Below, piece by piece: positions 20,201 through 26,927 of a stretch of 64,000 bases of DNA. Below the pieces are notes generated by a model. That model did not search any database, was not told where the DNA came from, and saw only the letters and a program-made list of their open reading frames with translations. Within the stretch, counting starts at the first letter, position 1, and every line of letters starts with the position of its first letter. The stretch is from Clostridia bacterium (GTDB lineage: Bacteria; Bacillota; Clostridia; Christensenellales; Borkfalkiaceae). The stretch spans positions 62,001-126,000 of the forward strand of contig JAFTQO010000004.1 in NCBI GenBank assembly GCA_017462735.1, read 5' to 3'. The position numbers were made by a program, and so were the translations under genes.

Positions 20201-21031
20201 TCCCATATAACCGTCTAATTTTTGAGAACGTGCAACGAATTGATCGGAATAAGCCTGCGCTACCGCACTTACTTGATCAGAAGTGATCGCCCCCGTAGCC
20301 AAATCGTCAGCCGCCTCGCTTTGCCCCCAGGCATCGCCCATACGACGGATATCTCTCGCCGTAACGTACGCAACCAATTGGTCGTTTTGATACAATTCTT
20401 GCGAGCCGTCGTGATGAATATACAAAGTCGTCTTTGCAGAACGGCTCCATGCCAACCATCTGTTCTCGACAGGACGCTCACCTGTACCAGTATAAATAAG
20501 CGAATCGTTTTCCAACGTGGAATAGAACATTGAGTTCACACCGTAGAAAGACAAACAAGGCGAATTGCCTGCTTGCATGTCAAGCGTTGGAGCGCTTACC
20601 GTCAAAGGACCATCCGAACCGTAAATAAAACCAAAGTTGGCGCCCTCAACGTTGTTGAGCATCATATCAAATTCTACCACAAGCGAATAATTCGTGCCCG
20701 TTCCTGTAACAACGGGGGCGAATTTCTCACTCGTAACCAACGCAGAACGGGATGTGAACGTATATTTCAAAACGTCCGGCGTTTGTTGCGAAACGATATT
20801 TTCACTTGACTGCCAATCGCCGGAAATCGTCCCGCTGTCCGCGTTATCGCTAATCAGCATCCACTCAACGTCGTCTTGATATCCAGTAACCGTACCCGAA
20901 ACGTCCGTCTTTGTCGTTGCCGCCGTTGCAGATGAGATTTTTGCAGAGCCGTTGAAATCTGCAAATGCTGCTGAGAATACTAATGATAAAGCAAATACGC
21001 CCGAAGCAATTTTGATCAATAACTTCTTCAT
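17204..21031 (-). CDS. Large secreted protein with lectin-like domains and duplicated AYxxAxxYF module
   Basis: 1275 aa with a signal peptide (cleavage likely near AFA, residue 24). The body to about residue 860 holds at least three LamG-like/concanavalin A-type beta domains, recognisable by VVEFDMMLN, LEFDSPSRTVG and FQIDNVKVTE. The C-terminal 345 aa begin with GGMIGMNFYVQL and end KALVSYNTSAKAYFG; this matches the central module of the 13027-16962 protein, with the first half closing at CEMAREYF. No catalytic motif or anchor is seen. It is the first exoprotein gene after a hairpin and candidate promoter. A secreted glycan-binding protein is inferred. Confidence 0.75.
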   Translation of the reverse strand: MKKLLIKIASGVFALSLVFSAAFADFNGSAKISSATAATTKTDVSGTVTGYQDDVEWMLISDNADSGTISGDWQSSENIVSQQTPDVLKYTFTSRSALVTSEKFAPVVTGTGTNYSLVVEFDMMLNNVEGANFGFIYGSDGPLTVSAPTLDMQAGNSPCLSFYGVNSMFYSTLENDSLIYTGTGERPVENRWLAWSRSAKTTLYIHHDGSQELYQNDQLVAYVTARDIRRMGDAWGQSEAADDLATGAITSDQVSAVAQAYSDQFVARSQKLDGYMGFSYRPSEDSNGDVDESKTLDVTFKYLRIGYINETSYLNKRTYTQVADTSESTVSTEQYREQINLTTNPYPTNEYGIKAGASDASFNDIWWRIDDCVVPDSAVEGVAAGMGIKRTAPDSANYTYDANGKLVTQEVAGETWFVFENSIGEDISSTQVGWIKAKTGDLGYYTSGKSALVSSVTLPNADARLYDQRYAMLTMRTWLGGLGNGALRVTFGNYCVQIKQETLAVNGEQKTKYFLRIFNSPTCEEDTALLDNTTGLSYVPIKIYDNAQLLISLWGTNGVSVAYGVDGDLDEFSFGTIGDGQTYGNVKIETTSGNIRGFYDDIVLYQFEPYQGEDFTNGEYDTNRVQVNGTYATVDGTNGTVVFNTPSTSEYAMLLSSNTFTNFTLEFDSPSRTVGSTSWIGIVLGMDNTTDKYTNTDCLFMYLASNGEVYFANGTSVANTKISDGAGGTKERAPVIIPYDANEDGLWPTARPWHTKDTYNSNTYIGCADENIHFKLIVQDNVLMCYTQVGDYEMTKTFESIALGNDSLGNLASTGYVSIQSTSDASFQIDNVKVTENPSIGVRAVNTFLDSEGNLYAGTLSMMSASAAEADQIAATELLPISYPEHHETDAGWKFIGWVDQLTGYLISETTSLTNFGGRTFVPAYIKAYQNTLTTGGMIGMNFYVQLDEGAQKVTTGFHLSFSETLETGGDVISATELASWDNEKVLISDDGATCRFQYDQAAKEYRNKVCVKVRNSSSYFELADVWLDYSVAQYLSDLKVYASANNDATLGQLAVDMELYCEMAREYFDDSYVTPTNQDANGNAIADATAYAALTNLTSNDIASYEILPTAGSKPAGNYYSFPDGMLLNFHPVDFRVVFDEGLDLRFNFRFLDGEGNEAYAINENVEFYWGDVNSTTKATVVQRKELGQHNRVYFYVAKENIAAKDMATQYTLTVKFGEEYITFDMSVLGYAHLRIREWERAVDAGTATSEQEKAAWLCKALVSYNTSAKAYFG

Positions 21032-21073
21032 AGTTTTTCTCCTTTTCTTCCTTTTCTTTATTCTTTATTCTTT

Positions 21074-21097
21074 CGGCGTCACAACGGACCTACGCCG
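21074..21097 (-). other. Leader stem-loop of the 21031 gene
   Basis: CGGCGT (21074-21079) pairs with ACGCCG (21092-21097) in the leader of the exoprotein gene, about 45 nt before its ATG. A smaller hairpin with a GAAA loop (CGTC/GACG, about 21120-21131) lies upstream. I recognise no riboswitch class. Confidence 0.4.
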
Positions 21098-21201
21098 TGA
21101 TTGTACTTTATTTTAACGTCTTTCGACGATTGTTTTCTTAATTAGTGTCGTTTGTTTTTCGTAAAGGTTTAATTTTCTATGTTGCTTTTTTCTCTATATT
21201 A

Positions 21202-21230
21202 ATTATGGACACGCATACGTGCGCACGCAA
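21202..21230 (-). promoter_or_regulatory. Candidate sigma-A promoter for the exoprotein cluster
   Basis: On the minus strand TTGCGT (21225-21230) and CATAAT (21202-21207) are separated by 17 bp. The spacer holds a GTGCGCAC palindrome (21219-21226 region) that could be an operator. It lies in a 270-bp gap after a hairpin that closes the transporter genes and would give a leader of about 165 nt. The boxes are imperfect. Confidence 0.4.
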
Positions 21231-21255
21231 GTATAATCGTTTTTTTTGCATCCCC

Positions 21256-21286
21256 TGCCTCCGTCTTTAACCCAAAGACGGAGGCA
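21256..21286 (-). terminator. Strong stem-loop after the permease gene, no T-tract
   Basis: A 13-bp perfect stem (21256-21268 and 21274-21286, TGCCTCCGTCTTT and its complement) starts 18 bp after the permease stop. It is followed by GGGGATGC rather than T residues, so it is either an atypical terminator or a 3'-end stabilising hairpin. Confidence 0.45.
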
Positions 21287-21303
21287 AAGGTTGCCGTAAT
21301 TTT

Positions 21304-22284
21304 TTAGAATTCTACGCTAGGCGTGATCTTTTCCATAAGGACTTTGATACCTTGGATAAGAGGAATCCCGACAAGGCTGCACAAGATACCGATTGCCGCA
21401 GCAAAGTACAAGTCGCCCGCGTTGACTTGGTCGACGATGTAGTAGGCTATCGTGTACGTCCCGTACTGACCCTTTGTGAACAACATCGGTTGCAGATACA
21501 AGGTGAACATAACCATGGAACCGGTTACGAACAACGTGGAGACCGTACCCATGATCAAGGGAACTACGATTTGGATGAATTCTCTCGCCATCCCGATACC
21601 GTCAATTTTGCCCGCTTCCAAAATTTCCGTCGGCACACGCGCGATGGAACCGGACAACAACAAGACGTTGTAACCGATACCTGCCCACAAGCAGTAGACG
21701 AAAATCATAATCTGCGCCGAGCCTTCCGTCATGAACAAACCGTCTTTCGGCATACTAAAGCCTAGTGATTCTAGTGCGACGTGGATGGGACCAAAGTCGC
21801 CGTTGAACATGAACTTAAAGCACATCGACAATACAACGATGGAGATAATGTTGGGCAAGAAGAAGATGACACGGAAGACTTTTTCCGCAAAGACCTTCTT
21901 AAACAAAAGGTACGCGCACACGATGGAAATCGGCAACAAAATAAAGTTGTTGAACACGAAATACCATAAAGAGTTAATCAAAGATTCCCTCAATACCTTA
22001 CCGCCGATCTCGTCACCGAGCATAATGAAGAAGTTTCGATAGTTTTTGATACCGAAAAAGACTTCTTCGCCTCGTACGAACGAGTACTTTTGGAATGAGA
22101 GCAAAATCGTGTTGAAGTTTATGTATACCCAGAATACCAAGAAATGGATGATGGGGTATGCAAGCATCGCGATAATGAACAACTTCCTCGATTTCGCCAT
22201 CTTTTGCTTTCTAGGAATGATCGGCTGATACTGCATCGTTTCTGCCGCCCCTCCTGCTACTTGTTGTGTAGTCATGTTTTCCAT
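21304..22284 (-). CDS. Carbohydrate ABC transporter permease, MalF-like (CUT1)
   Basis: 326 aa from ATG 22284, which is 10 nt from AAGGAGG; an ATG three codons upstream almost touches the ribosome site. A short cytoplasmic tail is followed by six membrane segments. The EAA motif is seen near residue 225 (EAGKIDGIG...VPLIMG). It is the partner of the binding protein encoded just upstream and probably of the MalG-like permease at 6549-7391. It follows the cytoplasmic glycosidase-like gene with an 18-bp gap. Confidence 0.92.
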   Translation of the reverse strand: MENMTTQQVAGGAAETMQYQPIIPRKQKMAKSRKLFIIAMLAYPIIHFLVFWVYINFNTILLSFQKYSFVRGEEVFFGIKNYRNFFIMLGDEIGGKVLRESLINSLWYFVFNNFILLPISIVCAYLLFKKVFAEKVFRVIFFLPNIISIVVLSMCFKFMFNGDFGPIHVALESLGFSMPKDGLFMTEGSAQIMIFVYCLWAGIGYNVLLLSGSIARVPTEILEAGKIDGIGMAREFIQIVVPLIMGTVSTLFVTGSMVMFTLYLQPMLFTKGQYGTYTIAYYIVDQVNAGDLYFAAAIGILCSLVGIPLIQGIKVLMEKITPSVEF

Positions 22285-22302
22285 ATAAAACATTCCTCCT
22301 TA

Positions 22303-23571
22303 TCAATCTTCCGTAAGCATGGCGAAGATACCGTCGCCTGCTTCTATCGTGAACGTAAACGTGCCGTCGTCGCTCACCAACCGACGTTTTTCGCCGCGCA
22401 CGTACACGTCCATTTTATTTACACCGTTCAGTTTGAGGGTTACCTCGTCCTTTTGGTGATAGTACGGGTCACAATAGTTTACGATAAAGAACGCATCCCT
22501 GCCACCCTCGTTTTGCAATGCCCCGACCAACGTATCTTGCGTCGCTTCCACACCCAAAATCTTGTCGTGGCTTTGCATAGGTTGTTGCAATAAATCGTAC
22601 GTAAAGTTCTTTCCAACGGGCTGACTGCCTCGGATGGGCATCACGCCAACGTAGTCGTACTGCGTATAGTCTTTCTCGAAAGCGAAAATTTCTTGGTGGA
22701 TTTTCTTTGCCGCCTCATAGACCGAAGTCGGTTCCCCGTCTCTTGTCACAAACCCCTCTTTTACCGTGAGGATTGCGTCCTCTGTCGGAGGCCAGTAGCA
22801 AAAGTGCTGAATCCCTTTCGCTCCGTACGCAAACGCCGACATAATTTGCCATCTAAGCGCCGCTTCGTCGGGGTGCCTATGCCACTTGGAATAACTCAGC
22901 GATTGGATGAACACCCACATGGGTACGCCCGCTTCCTTTGCTGCCTCGGCACAGAACTCTAAGTCGTGCAAAAATTCTTTTTGTTGAGAAATACTGCCGT
23001 CGTCCTCGATGAGGAGAGGATATAAATCGTAGGAAAGTCTTTGCGCGCCGTCTTTTAAATAGGCTTTGACGTAAGTCTCTTCCCAGGTATCACCCTCTTC
23101 CAACTTCGCCAAGGATCTCTCTACATGGGAGGGAAACAGGTTGGTATAACAATCTTTGTCAGGGAAATATTCGTTCCACTTATCCCGTGCCTGTTTGACC
23201 CAAGCAAGTTGTTCTACGTTCGGTTCGTCCTTCAATAGAACCCCGCGATACGCCGAAAACTTTTCGTATTTTTTTACATATTCTTTTACAGTACGTTCGT
23301 CGCTTTCTAACAGCAACCTTGCAATCTCATCATCCCATACGTAATAGCCGACACCTGCTTTCGAGGCATATTCCAACGCCCGTTCACAAGCGTTTTTACC
23401 GTCAATCTCTACGGCGCTACGCTCAAATATCGCATACATATCGCGGATTCCGCACCCTGCTATCAAGTCGTATTGATGCTGATTACAAAAATCTTTACCG
23501 CCTTCTTTTTGCATCGGCATAGGGGTTACCCAGCCGGCAATATGGACTTTATCCGCTCTTTCTTTTTTCAT
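22303..23571 (-). CDS. Cytoplasmic glycoside-hydrolase-like TIM-barrel protein
   Basis: 422 aa from ATG 23571; a GTG at 23574 is possible and the ribosome site is weak (GGGTG). It has no signal peptide. It shares a KDEPN motif near residue 118, SYDLYPL near 178 and AYGAKGIQHFCYW near 250 with the catalytic part of the lipoprotein at 4622-6532, then has a beta-sandwich C-terminal domain ending FTFTIEAGDGIF. The family is not identified; a TIM-barrel glycosidase is the best fit. It lies between the binding-protein and permease genes, so it probably acts on the imported sugar while the lipoprotein paralogue acts outside. Confidence 0.7.
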   Translation of the reverse strand: MKKERADKVHIAGWVTPMPMQKEGGKDFCNQHQYDLIAGCGIRDMYAIFERSAVEIDGKNACERALEYASKAGVGYYVWDDEIARLLLESDERTVKEYVKKYEKFSAYRGVLLKDEPNVEQLAWVKQARDKWNEYFPDKDCYTNLFPSHVERSLAKLEEGDTWEETYVKAYLKDGAQRLSYDLYPLLIEDDGSISQQKEFLHDLEFCAEAAKEAGVPMWVFIQSLSYSKWHRHPDEAALRWQIMSAFAYGAKGIQHFCYWPPTEDAILTVKEGFVTRDGEPTSVYEAAKKIHQEIFAFEKDYTQYDYVGVMPIRGSQPVGKNFTYDLLQQPMQSHDKILGVEATQDTLVGALQNEGGRDAFFIVNYCDPYYHQKDEVTLKLNGVNKMDVYVRGEKRRLVSDDGTFTFTIEAGDGIFAMLTED

Positions 23572-23594
23572 CACTTACACCCAAGAACAGTCCA

Positions 23595-25052
23595 TTAAAC
23601 TACGCTTTCGTAGATTCTCCACCAACTTTCGTCAACGTAATCGTACATAATTTGACAAACGGTAACGCCTTGAGGAACTACGTTGCCTTGCGAATCCGTC
23701 TTTAAGACGCCTTCTTCGCTACCCCACGCCCATTTGCCTTCAAACAAATCGCTGTAAGGAATACCGACACCAGGCCATTTGCCGAGTTTGTTCGTCCAGT
23801 TCATATAACTAGTCGAGTAGTGATATACAATCTCGCTGCTTTCATAAATTCTTTGACAGGATTTCATGAAACCGCTTGCATTCACCCCTTCTACTTCGCT
23901 TGCCTTATATTGGAAGGGACGTTGCGCGCCGTTCGTCGATCTAGTGAAAGATTCACAACCCTGCTTACTGTTGATGAACTTCAAGAATTCCTTAGCGCCT
24001 GCAACGTTGTTTGCCTTCTTGGGGATACACATAAAGTCGCCCGCTTGAGAAGCAAAAATATTTCTATAATTACCGTTGGCATCTTTTACCGCATTTTCAA
24101 GGAACGGCGTGGGCATCATTTCGTATTCGAAAAGGATTTCCCCGTCGGGTGCCAAGAAGTTGGCACCTTCGTGCTCTAAGTGCGCACCTTCGACGATCAT
24201 TGCCGCTTGTTGGAGACCGAACGCACGTTGCGCATCCGTATGTTCCGAAACGCCGGGCACCTGATTCTTCTTATAAGAGAACAGATCTTCGGAATACGGG
24301 TCAAAGAACAATTCGGACATGGCGTTGATGGCTTCTACACGACCTTCTTGCAAATAACCGTTGGGGTTCTCGTAATCAAAGAAACGACGGTAGTTGGTAG
24401 GACCTTCGTATTGCGCCCACCAAGTAGCCGCTATGTAGTCGCCGTAACCAGGCAAAATCGCAAAGGGCGCTACCTCGCCGTCCGCCGTAATGGTGTCGCA
24501 AAGTTCCACCAATTCGTCAAACGTTTCCGGTACTTCCCAGTCCTTTTTCTCAAACAGCGTCTTGTTATAGATAATCCCGTTTGCGTTGTCCGTCCAAGGA
24601 ATCGCGTAATAGTTGCCGTCCAACATCTTACCGTAATCCCTCATACCGGGATTCATAAATTCCATAATCGTGACGTCTTTACCCGAATCATCAGTATAGG
24701 CGGTGGCTTCGTAAACGTCGTTGAGGGGTTCCAACCAGCCGCTCGTCGCCATCTTTTGCCAACCCGTTTCCAAGACGATAAATACGTCGGGAACCATCGT
24801 ACCCGTACGAAGACGGTTTTCTACTTCCGCAGTCATCGTGGGCAAACCTTCCAAAACAACGGTTGCTTCGGGATTGAGTTCCTCAAATTCCTCCTTCCAT
24901 TGTTCGATAAAGGCGCTACCGTAACCGGTCTCCGCATACGCTACGTGGATGGCACCGCCAACGCTACCACCCGTGCAAGACGAAAATACACCAACCGTCG
25001 TGGCGCACATTACCCCCGCTAAAACCCCGGAAATAATACGTCTCTTGTTCAT
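23595..25052 (-). CDS. Sugar ABC transporter substrate-binding lipoprotein
   Basis: 485 aa. The signal peptide ends in the lipobox VFSSC (Cys about 26). The mature protein is an extracellular solute-binding protein of the family 1 type: GYGSAFIEQWKEEFEELNP near the start, YAIPWTDNANGIIYNK in the hinge region and a C-terminal DESWWRIYESV. It follows AAGGAGG and a leader of about 235 nt from a strong promoter. It is the first gene of the transport operon. The exact sugar cannot be told from the sequence. Confidence 0.93.
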   Translation of the reverse strand: MNKRRIISGVLAGVMCATTVGVFSSCTGGSVGGAIHVAYAETGYGSAFIEQWKEEFEELNPEATVVLEGLPTMTAEVENRLRTGTMVPDVFIVLETGWQKMATSGWLEPLNDVYEATAYTDDSGKDVTIMEFMNPGMRDYGKMLDGNYYAIPWTDNANGIIYNKTLFEKKDWEVPETFDELVELCDTITADGEVAPFAILPGYGDYIAATWWAQYEGPTNYRRFFDYENPNGYLQEGRVEAINAMSELFFDPYSEDLFSYKKNQVPGVSEHTDAQRAFGLQQAAMIVEGAHLEHEGANFLAPDGEILFEYEMMPTPFLENAVKDANGNYRNIFASQAGDFMCIPKKANNVAGAKEFLKFINSKQGCESFTRSTNGAQRPFQYKASEVEGVNASGFMKSCQRIYESSEIVYHYSTSYMNWTNKLGKWPGVGIPYSDLFEGKWAWGSEEGVLKTDSQGNVVPQGVTVCQIMYDYVDESWWRIYESVV

Positions 25053-25088
25053 ATCCCATTCCTCCTTATCCGTAAAACCTCGCTTTTG

Positions 25089-25113
25089 CCCGCTAAAAGC
25101 CGCTTTTGGCGGG
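25089..25113 (-). other. Leader stem-loop before the binding-protein gene
   Basis: CCCGC(T)AAAAG (25089-25099) pairs with CTTTT(G)GCGGG (25103-25113) with one mismatch. It lies about 35 nt before the ATG, upstream of AAGGAGG, in the same relative place as the other hairpins of the locus. Confidence 0.5.
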
Positions 25114-25293
25114 TCAATATCGCCTAATTTTACGTTTTTGATTACTTTCGAGATAATTTACCCTGTCTTTGAAAGCCTATGGAAAGTTTTTTCTCGTCGC
25201 GGTTTTTTCGCCTATATAATAATGTAAGAAAAAATTTTTCCAAAACGGCACTTTTTCAAAAAAGCGTATAATACCCCTCTGATTCTATCATAT

Positions 25294-25322
25294 AGTATAA
25301 CATAAAAAGTATATAGTGTCAA
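25294..25322 (-). promoter_or_regulatory. Sigma-A promoter of the glycan-transport operon
   Basis: On the minus strand TTGACA (25317-25322), a 17-bp spacer and TATACT (25294-25299). A near-consensus promoter that would start transcription near 25287, giving a leader of about 235 nt to the binding-protein gene. Confidence 0.85.
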
Positions 25323-25387
25323 TATCTTTTCCTCTTTTTTTGGAATTTTTTTTGCTTTTTTTGAAACACAATATCACTTTTTGACAA

Positions 25388-25422
25388 CAAAAAACCGCCC
25401 CTCGCACTTGAGGAGCGGTTTT
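25388..25422 (-). terminator. Rho-independent terminator of the DUF1540 gene
   Basis: AAAACCGC and CCTC pair with GAGG and GCGGTTTT across 25391-25422, with one mismatch; the minus strand continues as a T-run (A-run 25389-25394 on the plus strand). It lies 15 bp after the stop. Confidence 0.85.
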
Positions 25423-25436
25423 GTCTGTTCCTGCCC

Positions 25437-25604
25437 TTATTTCCTTTCGAAACTGTCGCAGCAGGTGCACGTTTCCGCGTCGCAATCACAAGTGTTGCCG
25501 ACGTGGATTTTGCTGAGCGTGCAATAGTCGCCCGAGCAATTGAACTTGCACTCGGTCACGTTACAACCGATGCTTTTATTGACGTCCATACAATTTTTCA
25601 TCAT
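25437..25604 (-). CDS. DUF1540 small Cys-rich protein
   Basis: 55 aa from ATG 25604, six nt after AAGGAGG (a second ATG follows at once). It has ten cysteines. The segment CNVTECKFNCSGDYCTLSKI, then HVG, matches the DUF1540 pattern CxVxxCxYNxxGxYCxAxxIxVG. A second Cys cluster follows (CDCDAETCTCC). The family is common in Clostridia, has no defined function and is thought from its cysteines to bind metal. It has its own terminator and lies head to head with rplI. Confidence 0.85.
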   Translation of the reverse strand: MMKNCMDVNKSIGCNVTECKFNCSGDYCTLSKIHVGNTCDCDAETCTCCDSFERK

Positions 25605-25654
25605 CAAAAACCTCCTTTTGGTAGTATTATTATGACCATTTTTTCGCTTTTCTA

Positions 25655-25683
25655 TTGACTTTTTTAGTTTTTTCTTGTAAAAT
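25655..25683 (+). promoter_or_regulatory. Sigma-A promoter of rplI
   Basis: TTGACT (25655-25660), 17 bp, TAAAAT (25678-25683). The start of transcription would be near 25690, 18 nt before the ATG at 25708, so the leader is short. Confidence 0.75.
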
Positions 25684-25707
25684 GGTAAAAAACTTTGGAG
25701 AACTCAT

Positions 25708-26148
25708 ATGAAAGTTATCTTAAAAACAGACGTCAAAGGAACGGGTAAAAAAGGCGATATCATCGAAGTCGCAGACGGATACGGGAAAAATTTCTTGATT
25801 AAAAAAGGGCTCGCCGACCCCGCCACCGCCAGCGGAGTCAACGAAGCCAACCAACGTAAAGCCGCGGCAGAATATCATAAAGCGGAAGAAATCAAGGCGC
25901 AAAAAGCAATAGCGGACGCACTCGACGGACAAACGGTCGTCGTCACGATTAAAACGGGCGAAAACGGGAAAGTCTTCGGGAGCGTTACCTCCGCAAACGT
26001 CGCCACCGCTTTAAAAGAGAAAGGCTTTGATATCGACAAGAAAAAAATCCGCATGGATTCCCTCAAAACTACGGGTATCTTCCCCGTCGAAATTAGGTTG
26101 ATGGAAAAAATTTCCGCAAAAATCAAGGTACAAGTACAACCGCAATAA
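25708..26148 (+). CDS. rplI: 50S ribosomal protein L9
   Basis: 146 aa, the usual length. The N-terminal domain [20 protein letters not shown] with [13 protein letters not shown] is the L9 signature. A long helix (residues about 45-75) links to the C-terminal rRNA-binding domain with [10 protein letters not shown]. It is monocistronic here, with its own promoter and terminator, and not next to dnaB as in Bacillus. Binds 23S rRNA at the base of the L1 stalk. Confidence 0.98.
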   Translation: MKVILKTDVKGTGKKGDIIEVADGYGKNFLIKKGLADPATASGVNEANQRKAAAEYHKAEEIKAQKAIADALDGQTVVVTIKTGENGKVFGSVTSANVATALKEKGFDIDKKKIRMDSLKTTGIFPVEIRLMEKISAKIKVQVQPQ

Positions 26149-26153
26149 CTCTC

Positions 26154-26183
26154 CCGCCCCGTCTTGGGGCGGTTTTATTTTTT
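26154..26183 (+). terminator. Rho-independent terminator of rplI
   Basis: CCGCCCC (26154-26160) and GGGGCGG (26166-26172) with a GTCTT loop, then TTTTATTTTTT. It starts six nt after the stop. Confidence 0.92.
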
Positions 26184-26223
26184 CATAGTTTTTCGCCCCG
26201 CGCCCTTTTTTTAGCCCCAACTA

Positions 26224-26252
26224 TTGACAATTTAGGAAAAATCAGGTATAAT
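26224..26252 (+). promoter_or_regulatory. Sigma-A promoter of the HU gene
   Basis: TTGACA (26224-26229), 17 bp, TATAAT (26247-26252): both boxes match consensus, fitting an abundant protein. Confidence 0.92.
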
Positions 26253-26300
26253 AAGAACAACTAAGGCTTGACCTTAAAAAAAGTATAAGGGGATTATCAC

Positions 26301-26573
26301 ATGAACAAAGGCGAATTTATCAAAGCAATTGCAGACAAAGCGGGGTTCTCTCAAAAAGACGCGGCAACCGCATACGACGCGTTCGTAGACGTTTTGACCG
26401 GTGCGTTGAAAGCAGGCGACAAAGTTTCTCTCGTTGGTTTCGGTACGTTTGAAGTGAAAGAGGTTGCCGCTAAGACGGGCATCAACCCTCAAACGAAAGA
26501 AAAGGTAGAAATTGCTGCTTCCAAGAAACCCGTAATGAAGTTCGGTAAATCTTATAAAGAACTTTTTAACTGA
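26301..26573 (+). CDS. hup: DNA-binding protein HU
   Basis: 90 aa, the standard length. MNKGEFIKAIADKAGFSQKD is the typical N-terminal helix pair; VSLVGFGTFEVKE and AAKTGINPQTKEKVEI are the family signature leading to the DNA-binding arm, with KPVMKFGKSYKELFN at the end. It forms dimers that bend and compact DNA. Single-gene unit with consensus promoter and terminator. Confidence 0.97.
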   Translation: MNKGEFIKAIADKAGFSQKDAATAYDAFVDVLTGALKAGDKVSLVGFGTFEVKEVAAKTGINPQTKEKVEIAASKKPVMKFGKSYKELFN

Positions 26574-26598
26574 TTGCTCTTTCGCAAAAACAGGTAAA

Positions 26599-26637
26599 AA
26601 ACGGAGGAACCGTGTTAGGCTCCTCCGTTTTTCTTTT
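26599..26637 (+). terminator. Rho-independent terminator of the HU gene
   Basis: AACGGAGGA (from 26600) pairs with TCCTCCGTT (26621-26629) around a 12-nt loop, followed by TTTTCTTTT. Confidence 0.88.
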
Positions 26638-26680
26638 GGCAATGTCACAACAAGTGGTTGATTAGCAATTTGCGACCTAC

Positions 26681-26810
26681 CGCCATAAAGGCAAACAATC
26701 CGCCGTAGGAAAATACGAACAAGACAAGGAGCGCGAGGAAAAGCGGAAGACGTGTACCAAACCTTACACAACTGAGGCTTGCCACAGCGCGACGACGTAT
26801 TGCGAAATAT
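26681..26810. repeat. Intergenic palindromic repeat, copy A
   Basis: In the 355-bp gap between hup and the RpiB-like gene. It contains AAGACAAGGAGCGCGAGG (from 26721), a central GTGTA/TACAC inverted pair (26752-26769), and ACGTATTGCGAAATAT near the end. It shares CATAAAGGC, AAGACAAGG, the GTAC-type centre and GTATTGCGAA with copy B at 31400-31512. No coding frame of interest crosses it. Confidence 0.6.
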
Positions 26811-26866
26811 TTTATAGACACAAATCAACCAAGGGTTGTAACAGAGCCTTTCTTTTAATCAAACTA

Positions 26867-26892
26867 AAACCGCCCAGTCATGGGCGGTTTTT
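26867..26892 (-). terminator. Terminator of the RpiB-like gene (bidirectional)
   Basis: AAACCGCCCA (26867-26876) and TGGGCGGTTT (26881-26890) form a perfect 10-bp stem with T residues on both strands. It lies 38 bp after the stop of the minus-strand gene. Confidence 0.85.
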
Positions 26893-26927
26893 CATCGTTG
26901 AATCCGTACACGGGTACGGTAAATTAA

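Noticed and set aside
25053..25290. Riboswitch in the leader of the binding-protein gene
   Set aside because: About 235 nt with one hairpin, but no known aptamer motif could be recognised.
26274..26828. 184-codon minus-strand frame across hup and the repeat
   Set aside because: Crosses the HU gene and its terminator in antisense; no promoter or ribosome site and no family features.
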